This document shows, piece after piece, positions 5,661-12,606 of a stretch of DNA of 12,606 bases (its first letter is position 1; every line of letters starts with the position of its first letter). The translations under genes and the position numbers were made by a program. Source of the DNA: an uncultured Clostridium sp. (GTDB taxonomy: Bacteria > Bacillota > Clostridia > TANB77 > CAG-508); contig CAMSEX010000029.1 of NCBI GenBank assembly GCA_947057875.1, positions 1 through 12,606 of the forward strand. The letters run 5' to 3'. Below the pieces are notes generated by a model. That model was given only the letters and a program-made list of their open reading frames with translations, did not search any database and had not been told where the DNA came from.

Positions 5661-6417
5661 AGCTAACTTTCCTTATAGAAATAATATCTATTAGTCTTTT
5701 TATAAAATCTATGTCTTCTTTCTCTACATTTATTGGTATACATATTTTTGCTATAGAACCAGATTTTAGTGGAATATTAAATATATAATCTTCATTCATC
5801 TTTACTTTGTCTTTCTCTGTATTTTGTTGTTCCTGCGTTATTCTCTCATCAGCTACTTGCTCTTTTACCTGTTCTGTACCTAAGATCTTATTATCATAAA
5901 CAATTAACTTCATTTTTTCTTCCAACTTTTTTTTGGAAATAATAATACGTGATGGATTTTTTTGTCTTCCAACTTTAAATTCACCTATATCTGTTATAAC
6001 AATAAGATGAGCAAAAGTAGTAATAGCATCATTTCTATTGCCATCCGAAGTACCATAACCTTTAGAATTCCAAAACTTTTTTATTGTTTCAAATTCTATA
6101 ACTTTGTTTTTAGTCTCAAGATTTTGTCCAACTGTTTTAATAAAATCGCCATATGGTGGATAATTCATAATAAGTTTAAACCATTCTTTTTTTTCTTCTT
6201 CTTCAGAAGAACATGCAATTGTTTTTCCTACTTCTGTTAACATCATATCATCTGTTATAATATTAAAAATCTGTAACGTTTTCTTTGTTTCAGAATATTT
6301 GCCTCTTCCGAAAAAATCTTTAATTGCTATCTCATCGCCTTCATTCAATTTAATAGCTTGTATAAATTTCATAATATTGACTTTTGTAGTAAAACAAGGC
6401 AAAGTTTTTCTTCTCAT
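5659..6417 (-). CDS. conserved-looking protein of unknown function
   Basis: 252 residues, no signal peptide or membrane segment, function not recognised. Three parts can be seen. Residues 1-65 (RRKTLPCFTTKVNIMKF to LTEVGKTIACS) look like a small winged-helix-type domain: VNIMKFIQAIKLN, EIAIKDFFGRGKYSETKKTLQIFNII, then a short strand pair. Residues 66-165 form a helical domain with a conserved-looking FWNSKGYGTSDGNRND segment (about 117-132). A polar linker rich in Lys, Glu and Gln (about 180-205) leads to a short beta module (YIFNIPLKSGSIAKICIPINVEKEDIDFIKRLIDII) of a kind that ends several regulator and DUF5343-like proteins; that comparison is from memory. The start is uncertain: ATG 6417 has only weak GAAGAAAG before it, while a good AGGAGG lies 28 bases upstream. 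Flanked by tandem promoters and by a convergent ncRNA. Confidence 0.65.
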   Translation of the reverse strand: MRRKTLPCFTTKVNIMKFIQAIKLNEGDEIAIKDFFGRGKYSETKKTLQIFNIITDDMMLTEVGKTIACSSEEEEKKEWFKLIMNYPPYGDFIKTVGQNLETKNKVIEFETIKKFWNSKGYGTSDGNRNDAITTFAHLIVITDIGEFKVGRQKNPSRIIISKKKLEEKMKLIVYDNKILGTEQVKEQVADERITQEQQNTEKDKVKMNEDYIFNIPLKSGSIAKICIPINVEKEDIDFIKRLIDIISIRKVS

Positions 6418-6458
6418 ACTTTCTTCAAATTTATCTATCTTCTTCCTCCTATATTTTG

Positions 6459-6487
6459 ATTTTACATTATTTTCCCTATCATGTCAA
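6459..6487 (-). promoter_or_regulatory. proximal promoter of the unknown gene
   Basis: On the minus strand TTGACA (6487-6482), 17 bases, TAAAAT (6464-6459). Transcription would start about 35 bases before ATG 6417, just upstream of the AGGAGG at 6445-6450. Confidence 0.65.
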
Positions 6488-6501
6488 TATTCCCAAAAAT
6501 G

Positions 6502-6525
6502 TTTCTGTCTTTCTATCTTTCTATC
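6502..6525 (-). repeat. three tandem 8-bp repeats between two promoters
   Basis: On the minus strand GATAGAAA GATAGAAA GACAGAAA. Two copies are identical and the third has one change. They lie between the distal and proximal promoters of the unknown gene; copy number might vary by slippage and could change promoter spacing or a binding site. Confidence 0.6.
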
Positions 6526-6574
6526 TACTTTTCATTAATTAATATAAAAATTGTATTTTTTTGCAATTTTTATT

Positions 6575-6603
6575 ATTTTATAATATTGCTATTTTATTGT
6601 CAA
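6575..6603 (-). promoter_or_regulatory. distal promoter of the unknown gene
   Basis: On the minus strand TTGACA (6603-6598), 17 bases, TAAAAT (6580-6575), the same elements and spacing as the proximal promoter 116 bases further on. It would give a leader of about 150 bases. Confidence 0.55.
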
Positions 6604-6675
6604 GTGTTTTATGAAATTTAATTTGCTTTTTAACTTCTACCATTCTTATTTTTTGATCAACAACTTGCATAATCC

Positions 6676-6707
6676 ACAAAAAAAGAAAGCCTTTAATTGC
6701 TTTCTTT
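6676..6707 (-). terminator. terminator of the penicillin-binding protein gene
   Basis: On the minus strand AAAGAAAGC pairs with GCTTTCTTT across an 8-base loop that contains the TAA stop codon, followed by a T run. The stem thus includes the last codons of the gene. Confidence 0.85.
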
Positions 6708-8498
6708 TTCTTCTATCTCTTCAGTTGGTTCAATTCCTAAATATTGAATTACTTCGTTCAATATTTTTCCTGCTACTGGTGCTGCAACACCGTCCGACCG
6801 CTGATGTCCTCCTTCTCCTGTTGGGTTATACAAAGTTACCAAAATAGTAACTTGTGGTTCATTCGTCGGTGCCACTCCAATAAACGATGTTACATATTTT
6901 CCTGTATTTACTCCATCTTCCGATGTTCCCGTCTTTCCACCAACTTTATATCCTAACACTTTCGCATTTTTTCCTGTACCTTCTGACACAACCGATGTCA
7001 TCATACTCAAAACATTCTCTGCTGTTTGTTCTGAAATTGCACGTTCTCCAAAAATCGGCTCAATATCTTGCACTTCCCCAGTTTCTGAATTTTTGATTTG
7101 CCTTACTAAACGTGGTTGTACATACACCCCTTTATTCGCAATCGTCGAAACCATTGTAATCATTTGAATTGGTGTTACTTCAAAACGTTGCCCAAAGCTA
7201 ATTGTAGCAAGTTCTACTGGTCCCACTTTTTCCTTTGCTAAAAAGATGCTTTTTGCTTCTCCATACAAATCAATTCCTGTTTTTTTCAAAAAACCAAATC
7301 TTTCTAAGTAATGATAATATTTTTCCACACCAATTTTCTGCCCCAATCCGATAAACACAGGGTTACATGAGTTCATCAAACCTTCTCGCAAACTTTGCGA
7401 ACCATGTGGTCTATAATACCTCCAACACTTAATGCGAACACCTGCAATTTCAATACCACCTGAACAACAAAATGCACCTGCTCTATCTGCTTCTGCAATC
7501 CCTTCTTCTAGTGCACTTGACGCAGTTACCAGTTTAAATGTCGAACCTGGCTCATAAGTATCCGCAATTGCCTTATTTCTCCACATTCCCTGTAAGCTCT
7601 CCGACTTTTGTGCTTGGTCCATCAATTCCCAAACCTGTTTCAATTCTGGGTTACTAATTTCATATGGCTGATTTAAATCATAAAATGGATACGTTGCCAT
7701 TGCTAAAATATCGCCATTTTGCGGATCCATGATTACCACATTTCCACCATCTGTACATACATTATCAATACAAACATCCTCCAAATATTTTTCTGCAATT
7801 GCCTGAATATTTTTATCAATCGTTAAAATCAAATCATTGCCAACCATTGGTTCTTCATAGTTTTCGCCTTCCTCTCCGAAATTATTTCCTTTTGCATCAA
7901 TCATTTTAGAAATAGAACCATTTTGTCCTGTCAAAACATCATTATATCTTGCTTCAATTCCATCTAAACCTTGATTATCACTCCCACAAAAGCCAATCAC
8001 ATGGGAAGCTAAACTTGCCTCTGGATAAAAACGCTTCGTATCTTCGTCAATATTAATTCCTTGATAAATATTATTTTCTTGCATCCATTTACGTAATTCA
8101 TCTGTCTTTTCCTTCTCCACTCTTTTGACAATTGTTTCAATCGAACTATTTTTGCTTACTCTTTTGAAAATTTTATCATAATCTAATTCAAAAATATCTG
8201 CTAAAATATGCGCCACTTTTTCTTTATTTTCTGGCGCAATATTGACAGGATTGACTGTTACAGTTTGAACTGTGCTACTTTTTGCTAGAATATTTTCGCC
8301 ACTTCTATCATAAATCGTGCCACGATTTGCCGTAATAGTTCGATCTGAACTCTGTTGCCCATAAGCTTTTGCCTTTAATTCCTCACCTCTTACAAATTGC
8401 AGATTCGCTGTTTGCCCGATCAAAACAATACTTGCTAACACAACACCAATTAAAACCACCAACATTCGCCTTTTTAATTTCAAAATATTATTTTGCAT
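6693..8498 (-). CDS. class B penicillin-binding protein (SpoVD/FtsI-like transpeptidase)
   Basis: A membrane-anchored D,D-transpeptidase that cross-links peptidoglycan outside the membrane. 601 residues. A short basic cytoplasmic tail and one membrane helix (about 12-30) are followed by the pedestal/dimerisation domain, starting at the conserved RTITANRGTIYDRSG (53-67), and the transpeptidase domain (about 220-590). The catalytic triad is complete: STFK at 319-322 with the nucleophilic serine, SCN at 377-379 and KTGT at 522-525. No C-terminal PASTA domain is present, unlike many SpoVD proteins; the tail is short and acidic. ATG 8498 has GGAGGGA upstream. The gene stands alone rather than in the mra-mur-fts cluster, which favours a sporulation or accessory paralogue over the division FtsI, but sequence alone cannot decide this. 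I found no convincing promoter upstream. Confidence 0.9.
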   Translation of the reverse strand: MQNNILKLKRRMLVVLIGVVLASIVLIGQTANLQFVRGEELKAKAYGQQSSDRTITANRGTIYDRSGENILAKSSTVQTVTVNPVNIAPENKEKVAHILADIFELDYDKIFKRVSKNSSIETIVKRVEKEKTDELRKWMQENNIYQGINIDEDTKRFYPEASLASHVIGFCGSDNQGLDGIEARYNDVLTGQNGSISKMIDAKGNNFGEEGENYEEPMVGNDLILTIDKNIQAIAEKYLEDVCIDNVCTDGGNVVIMDPQNGDILAMATYPFYDLNQPYEISNPELKQVWELMDQAQKSESLQGMWRNKAIADTYEPGSTFKLVTASSALEEGIAEADRAGAFCCSGGIEIAGVRIKCWRYYRPHGSQSLREGLMNSCNPVFIGLGQKIGVEKYYHYLERFGFLKKTGIDLYGEAKSIFLAKEKVGPVELATISFGQRFEVTPIQMITMVSTIANKGVYVQPRLVRQIKNSETGEVQDIEPIFGERAISEQTAENVLSMMTSVVSEGTGKNAKVLGYKVGGKTGTSEDGVNTGKYVTSFIGVAPTNEPQVTILVTLYNPTGEGGHQRSDGVAAPVAGKILNEVIQYLGIEPTEEIEEKESN

Positions 8499-8563
8499 AA
8501 AAATCCCTCCACACAGTAAATTTATGCATGAAATAAAATCCTAGACTATTTTAAAGTTAAACA

Positions 8564-8592
8564 TTGCAATTAAAATAATTATAGTATATAAT
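8564..8592 (+). promoter_or_regulatory. sigma-A promoter of the pilin-LRR and dxr unit
   Basis: TTGCAA (8564-8569), 17 bases, TATAAT (8587-8592). The start near 8599 leaves about 25 bases to ATG 8624 with AGGGGG. No terminator separates the two following genes. Confidence 0.68.
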
Positions 8593-8623
8593 TCATCTAT
8601 ATAAATACAAAGGGGGAAATTTA

Positions 8624-10046
8624 ATGAAACACTCAAATCGAAAACAAAATTCACGTTTAATCTATACCACATACTCTGTTAAAGAGAACTTTTTACAACT
8701 TCACAAATCAAATGCAATTACTTTAGTTGCGCTTGTTGTTACAATTATTGTATTGTTGATTTTAGCTGGAATCTCTATTCATTTAATCTCAGGCAGCAAT
8801 GGAATTCTTCAAAAAGCTTCTCAAGCTGTAAGCATCACAGAAATTGCAAGTGCTAAGGAAAATACTGAACTTTTAGCAGCAGCTTATGTAACTGATTTTC
8901 TTAATCAGAAATATGCCGAAGAAGAAGTTATACAGCCAACTGTTCGAGACTATATGAATTCTAAGTTTCCAGAAATTGGAGAACCAGCTGCCAATTATTG
9001 GGTTAAACTGGATAAAGACACAAATCGTGTAAAAGTATTTAAAAACAAAGATGATGCACAAGAAATCGTCATTGGAACATTACTAGAAAATGGTACCATT
9101 GATTGGCGGAGGTCAAGGAAACACTGAAAAACCTGGCGGTAATGAAGGAACTGGCGATGGGGACAACTCTGGAAATGAATCTGGTGGTGAGACTGGTGAT
9201 AACAACTCTGGTGAAGAAAAACCTAGTTCATTATTCCAGTATACCATTGCTGACAATGGTGTAACTGTGACTGGTTTAACAGAATCTGCTCTTTCTTTGA
9301 CAGACATTACCATTCCAGACCAATTAGAAGAAAAACCAGTCATTGCCATTGGTGCCAGTGCTTTTCAAAGTAACACAACCTTAGAGACTGTTATAATGCC
9401 AAATACAATTACTTCTATTGGAGACAGAGCATTTTTAGCTTGTAGCTCATTGTCAGAAATTACTTTATCGAACAATTTAAAAGATATTGGAATGCAAGCG
9501 TTTGGACAAGTCGCTATCAAAAATATAACATTACCTGCTAGCCTTGAAACAATTAATATGTTTGTTTTTGCTTCAAGTTCTATTGAAAGTATTACTTTTG
9601 AAGGAACCAATTGTACATTTAGTGAAAGTTGCCTACAACAAGCAACAAATTTAAAAACAGTCGTTTTACCTAGTCAATTAACTACTATTAGTAAAGCATT
9701 ATTTTACGGTGATTCCAGTTTAACTAATGTAGTAATCCCAGATACAGTAACCTCTATTGGTCCACATGCTTTTAGAGATTGTAGTAGTGTAACTACTTTA
9801 ACAATTCCAAGCAAAGTAACCTCCATTGGTGTTGCTGCTTTTACTGGATGTTCTAGTTTGAATTTAACAGTTCCAACAACTGTTACAACTATTGATTTTG
9901 GCTGTTCTATAATAACTACTACTACCGCTACATTCCTAAATGTAAAATCCTTAAGAATTCCATCTAAATGGAAAACTGATATTAATAACCTATTAAGTTC
10001 ATATAAACTCTCTAACGCTGGGGCTCAAAGCCTTACTTATTTATAA
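8624..10046 (+). CDS. pilin-leader, BspA-type leucine-rich-repeat surface protein (frameshifted)
   Basis: Two open frames (8624-9127 and about 9090-10046) read as one protein of about 473 residues if one base is removed at 9107. The first frame then continues NGTIDW-GGQGNTEKPGG instead of ending in WRRSRKH. Residues 1-30 are a basic leader; AITLVALVVTIIVLLILAGISI is a type IV pilin-like membrane helix, but the usual Glu at mature position 5 is replaced by a hydrophobic residue. A soluble pilin-like domain follows (to about 161), then a Gly/Asn/Glu-rich flexible linker, then about nine BspA/LRR_5 repeats of roughly 23 residues (units such as TSIGDRAFLACSSLSEITL and TSIGPHAFRDCSSVTTLTI). Such repeats display surfaces for adhesion. 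ATG 8624 has AGGGGG upstream. No other pilus genes are in the window. dxr follows after 19 bases, presumably on the same transcript. Confidence 0.82.
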
Positions 10047-10065
10047 ATTTAAAGGAGGAATTTCT

Positions 10066-11203
10066 ATGTTAAAAAGAATTGCTATTTTCGGCTCTACTCG
10101 GTTCGATTGGAACAAGTACCTTAAATGTTATCCGCACACATAAAGACAAATTTGAGGTTTCCATTTTAGTTGCTGGGAAAAATATCACTAAATTGATGGA
10201 ACAAGTCAAGGAATTTAATCCAAGACACGTTTACATCACTTCAGAAGAAAACGCTAAAATTTTAAAAAGTAATTTTGCTGATTTGGATGTTTATTATGGT
10301 AAAATGGGGATGGAACAAATATCCTGTCTTACTGATTACGATATTGGCGTTTCTGCTTTGGTTGGAATTGCTGGACTTAAACCAACTTATAACATGATAA
10401 AAGCAGGCAAAATTGTTGCTCTAGCCAACAAAGAAGTTTTGATTACTGGCGGAAATTTAATTATGGCGGCTGCCCAAAAACATCATGCTACACTTTTGAC
10501 AGTCGATAGCGAGCATAGTGCCATTATGCAATGTCTCAATGGCGAAGCCAACAACCCAATTGATAAAATTTTACTAACAGCCTCTGGCGGACCATTTTTC
10601 AACAAAGAAATTACAGAAACTATCACACCTGAGCAAGCTCTCAATCATCCTACTTGGAGTATGGGTGCTAAAATCACAATTGATTCTGCAACTATGATGA
10701 ATAAAGGCTTTGAGGTAATTGAAGCAATGTATTTGTTTGGTGTGTCAAAAGATAAAATTCAAGTCGTTGTGCATGCGCAAAGTTTAATTCATTCTATGGT
10801 TCAATTTGAGGATGGAACTATTATGGCAAATATTGGTCCTAAATCTATGGAAATTCCAATTGCTTATGCACTTGATTATCCCAATAGGATAGCAAACACA
10901 GTAGAAAAACTAGACATTTTTAACCTGCCAACTTTTACTTTTAAAAAGCCTAATTTTGAGAAATTTAAATGCTTAAAATTAGCCTATGATTGTGCTGGTA
11001 AGCTAAGTCAACAAATTATTTTGAATGCAGCAAATGAAATTGCAGTTGCTAACTTTTTAGAGAAAAAAATAAAATTTACAGACATTCCAGAAATCTTAGA
11101 AAAAACGTTACAGGCTTATGAACCATTTGAACTCGCAACTATTGATGAAGTTCTAGCACTAGATTGCAAAGCAAGAGAAAAGGCTGAACAATTAATTGGA
11201 TAA
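10066..11203 (+). CDS. dxr: 1-deoxy-D-xylulose 5-phosphate reductoisomerase (frameshifted near start)
   Basis: DXR converts DXP to 2-C-methyl-D-erythritol 4-phosphate with NADPH and a divalent metal, the committing step of the MEP isoprenoid pathway; cytosolic. ATG 10066 with AAAGGAGGA 5 bases upstream starts MLKRIAIFGST, but the frame then goes wrong and stops after 25 codons. Removing C10099 restores GSTGSIGTSTL (9-19), the NADPH-binding loop, and gives 378 residues, the normal length. Other motifs of the family: LANKE (119-123), VDSEHSA (146-152) with metal ligands, SGGPF (173-177), NHPTWSMGAKITIDSATMMNKG (193-214) and the following EVIEA. The body of the gene (10079 on) is intact and shows no decay, and the enzyme is normally essential where the mevalonate route is absent, so I read the shift as probable sequence error. 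The usual partners (cdsA, rseP, ispG) are not adjacent. Confidence 0.9.
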
Positions 11204-11210
11204 AAAATAT

Positions 11211-11247
11211 GTAGTACACTTTTTTGAGGATAGTGTACTACTTTTTC
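11211..11247 (+). terminator. terminator of dxr, probably bidirectional
   Basis: GTAGTACACT pairs with AGTGTACTAC (10 bp, 11-base loop) followed by TTTTTC. On the minus strand the same stem is followed by ATATTTTTTA and can end the peptidoglycan-binding gene that converges from the right. Confidence 0.9.
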
Positions 11248-11275
11248 ATTTATTGATTCCTTCAAAATACTTGCT

Positions 11276-11587
11276 CTAATTTATTACAGTTGGTGTTCTT
11301 CCAATTCCATTGACTTGCGGCATTAATCTGCCCCAAGTATTTGGTCCCAAAATTCCATCTGCTGACAAACCATTTCTGCTTTGGAAAGTCAAAACTGCAT
11401 TTCTTGTTTGTGTGCCAAATATTCCATCTAACCCTCCTGTTGATAAACCTAACGCATTTAGCGCATCTTGTGCCACACATACGTAATTTCCTTTACTTCC
11501 ATAGCGAATTGTTGGAAATCCAGCAACTGTTGTTCTATCATCAAAATGTACCCAACGAGGGGTTAAGTTGATTGGTTCTCGTGTTAC
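11276..11587 (-). pseudogene. peptidoglycan-binding protein, C-terminal fragment split by insertion
   Basis: An open frame of 103 codons that begins without a start at the TGA at 11588-11590. PRWVHFDDRTTVAG is followed by one peptidoglycan_binding_1 domain: TIRYGSKGNYVCVAQDALNALG, the GGLDGIFGTQTRNAVLTFQ core and LSADGILGPNTWGRL, ending GIGRTPTVIN. Such domains anchor cell-wall hydrolases (for example M15 peptidases and N-acetylmuramoyl-L-alanine amidases) to peptidoglycan; the WVHF segment may be the end of a catalytic domain. The rest of the protein is missing upstream, where a serine recombinase gene runs in instead. A GTG at 11476 could start a 66-residue piece, but it lies inside the domain and has no good ribosome site. 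I infer that the gene was cut by a mobile element and that its 5' part lies at the other end of that element. Confidence 0.72.
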
Positions 11588-12606
11588 TCAGGTTTTTAGC
11601 AAATTTGCTATTCTTCCCAGAACCCAGTTTTTGTGCTGTTCGCAAGAATTCGTTAAAACTAATTCTTAAATGAATATCGATTTTATGATCATAAACGACA
11701 ATTTCCTTTATCATCGCTGATAATATCATTTTCTTCCTTTCTATACTACAATTTTTTAAAACTTCTTTCCAATCTGGAATCATACTTTTCATTTTTAGCA
11801 TTTGCTCAAAATCTACTTCTTTTTGCTTTTTTAACTGCTCTAATCTTATCTTTTGTGTTTGAAACTCTTCTATCTTTTGTTTATTTTCTTCCATTAATTC
11901 AGATATTAACTCTCTCGTAAAAGTACTTTTTCCTGTTATCACATTCATAATTTCTTCTTTTAGTAAATCATTGTTGTTCGAACATTCTTTGATATTTTTC
12001 TCCAATTGTCTGATTTGCTTTCCTTCGTTATCATTTGTATTTTTATGAATCTTTCTCACATATTCTGACAAATCTCGTTTTTCTAATAAATCAAAATATT
12101 TGTAAATTTCATTTAAAACTGGCTCTTCGATCGTGTTATTTTTATGACTTTTCTTCTGGCAACTGCACTCTCTGCCACAAGCCTTATGACTGCACATATA
12201 ATATCTATATCTTGTGTATCCTTTGCTTCCATCCTCCAATTTTATTGTTCTTTTTGAGGTTCTAGTCGTTAGTTTTGAACCACATCCACCACACACAATA
12301 AATCCACTAAAAAGCATATCTCCTTTGGTTTGATAACTGAAATATTCCTTATTTTCTTCTTCACATTGTTTATTTTTATCACATCTTGCCTTTTTGATTT
12401 TTTGCACTTTTTCAAATTGTTCTTCTGAGATAATTTGAATTTCTGGAATTTTATCTTTCGAATAAATCCAATCTTCTTTATTGGACACTCGTTTTCGCTT
12501 TCCGCCACCAATTGGCACACTCGTTTTATGAAAGCATAGGTATCCAGTGTAAGTTGGATTTCGAAGCATATTATTAATCGTGCTGTAACTCCATTCACAA
12601 CCCTTG
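11541..12606 (-). CDS. large serine recombinase, C-terminal part (5' end beyond window)
   Basis: About 355 C-terminal residues of a site-specific DNA integrase/excisionase of the large serine recombinase family. The frame is open to the right edge (KGCEWSYSTINNMLRNPTYTGY), so the ATG at 12569 is internal and the catalytic serine domain lies outside. Visible in order: the end of the recombinase domain (SYSTINNMLRNPTYTGYLCF and the GGGKRKR/KDKIPEIQIISEEQFEKVQ stretch), a zinc ribbon starting CGGCGSK and continuing through YYMCSHKACGRECSCQ, then a long coiled coil rich in Lys/Glu (about 190-290 of the visible part), and a beta tail with KEIVVYDHKIDIHLRISF. The last codons, about from QLNPSLGTF, overlap the peptidoglycan-binding gene in another frame, so the C-terminus and stop seem to come from target DNA. 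Confidence 0.88.
   Translation of the reverse strand, partial: KGCEWSYSTINNMLRNPTYTGYLCFHKTSVPIGGGKRKRVSNKEDWIYSKDKIPEIQIISEEQFEKVQKIKKARCDKNKQCEEENKEYFSYQTKGDMLFSGFIVCGGCGSKLTTRTSKRTIKLEDGSKGYTRYRYYMCSHKACGRECSCQKKSHKNNTIEEPVLNEIYKYFDLLEKRDLSEYVRKIHKNTNDNEGKQIRQLEKNIKECSNNNDLLKEEIMNVITGKSTFTRELISELMEENKQKIEEFQTQKIRLEQLKKQKEVDFEQMLKMKSMIPDWKEVLKNCSIERKKMILSAMIKEIVVYDHKIDIHLRISFNEFLRTAQKLGSGKNSKFAKNLSNTRTNQLNPSLGTF
11576..12606 (-). mobile_element. end of an integrated element carrying a serine recombinase
   Basis: The recombinase gene sits directly against a broken host gene, the usual layout for serine-integrase elements (phage, ICE or transposon). The boundary must lie upstream of the conserved host segment PRWVHF (11543-11560) and probably at or just inside the host-frame stop at 11588-11590. 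The exact core cannot be fixed without the other end or an empty site; the left coordinate is approximate. Confidence 0.5.

Noticed and set aside
8873..9610. Minus-strand frames under the pilin-LRR gene
   Set aside because: They are out-of-frame shadows; the repeat periodicity exists only in the plus-strand frame.
11262..11480. 72-codon frame overlapping the peptidoglycan-binding fragment
   Set aside because: It is a shifted reading of the same DNA, rich in Trp, Cys and Arg, while the other frame shows a clear peptidoglycan_binding_1 domain.
12269..12598. 109-codon frame overlapping the recombinase
   Set aside because: It is a shadow of the recombinase gene, whose frame carries recognisable domains and is open to the window edge.

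Overview
The window comes from a low-GC, AT-rich bacterium of the Bacillota, most likely an uncultured spore-forming clostridium. The evidence is two CotF-type spore coat genes behind a forespore-type promoter, a SpoVD-like class B penicillin-binding protein, strong housekeeping promoters of the TTGACA-17-TATAAT type, AGGAGG ribosome sites, U-tailed terminators, and a pilin-like leader of a kind I associate with gut clostridia. UGA is used as a stop. The first 44 bases are not biological: they end in the Illumina TruSeq read-1 adapter, so the window starts at an untrimmed contig end.

Layout. 45-1660 (minus strand): a clipped unknown gene, an AraC-type regulator with a GyrI-like effector domain, and, upstream of the regulator in the same operon, a nitroreductase that has lost its middle. 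1751-2339 (minus): a two-gene spore coat operon with a sigma-G-like promoter and a strong terminator. 2372-3693 (minus): an operon of a PHP-type tyrosine phosphatase (CpsB/YwqE family) and an inosine/xanthosine triphosphatase (YjjX family) overlapping by 4 bases. It is divergent from a MATE efflux pump (3854-5185, plus); both have perfect consensus promoters.

5241-6675 is a small accessory patch. It holds a degenerate ORF, a probable independent non-coding RNA (own promoter, three further hairpins, own terminator; 5538-5660, plus), and a convergent gene of unknown function (5659-6417, minus) with two tandem promoters separated by three 8-bp repeats. The ncRNA lies antisense to the 3' untranslated region of that gene. 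I think this is the least explained part of the window.

6676-8498 (minus) is a SpoVD/FtsI-like transpeptidase. Divergent from it, 8564-11247 (plus) carries a pilin-leader plus BspA-type leucine-rich-repeat surface protein and then dxr (DXP reductoisomerase, MEP isoprenoid pathway). Both genes are interrupted by an apparent +1 frameshift, and in each case one extra C directly before GG explains it, which suggests sequence error rather than two decayed genes.

11276-12606 (minus): a large serine recombinase, running off the right edge, is fused end-on to the C-terminal part of a peptidoglycan-binding protein. This looks like one junction of an integrated mobile element whose insertion split a cell-wall gene; the recombinase reading frame appears to finish inside host DNA.
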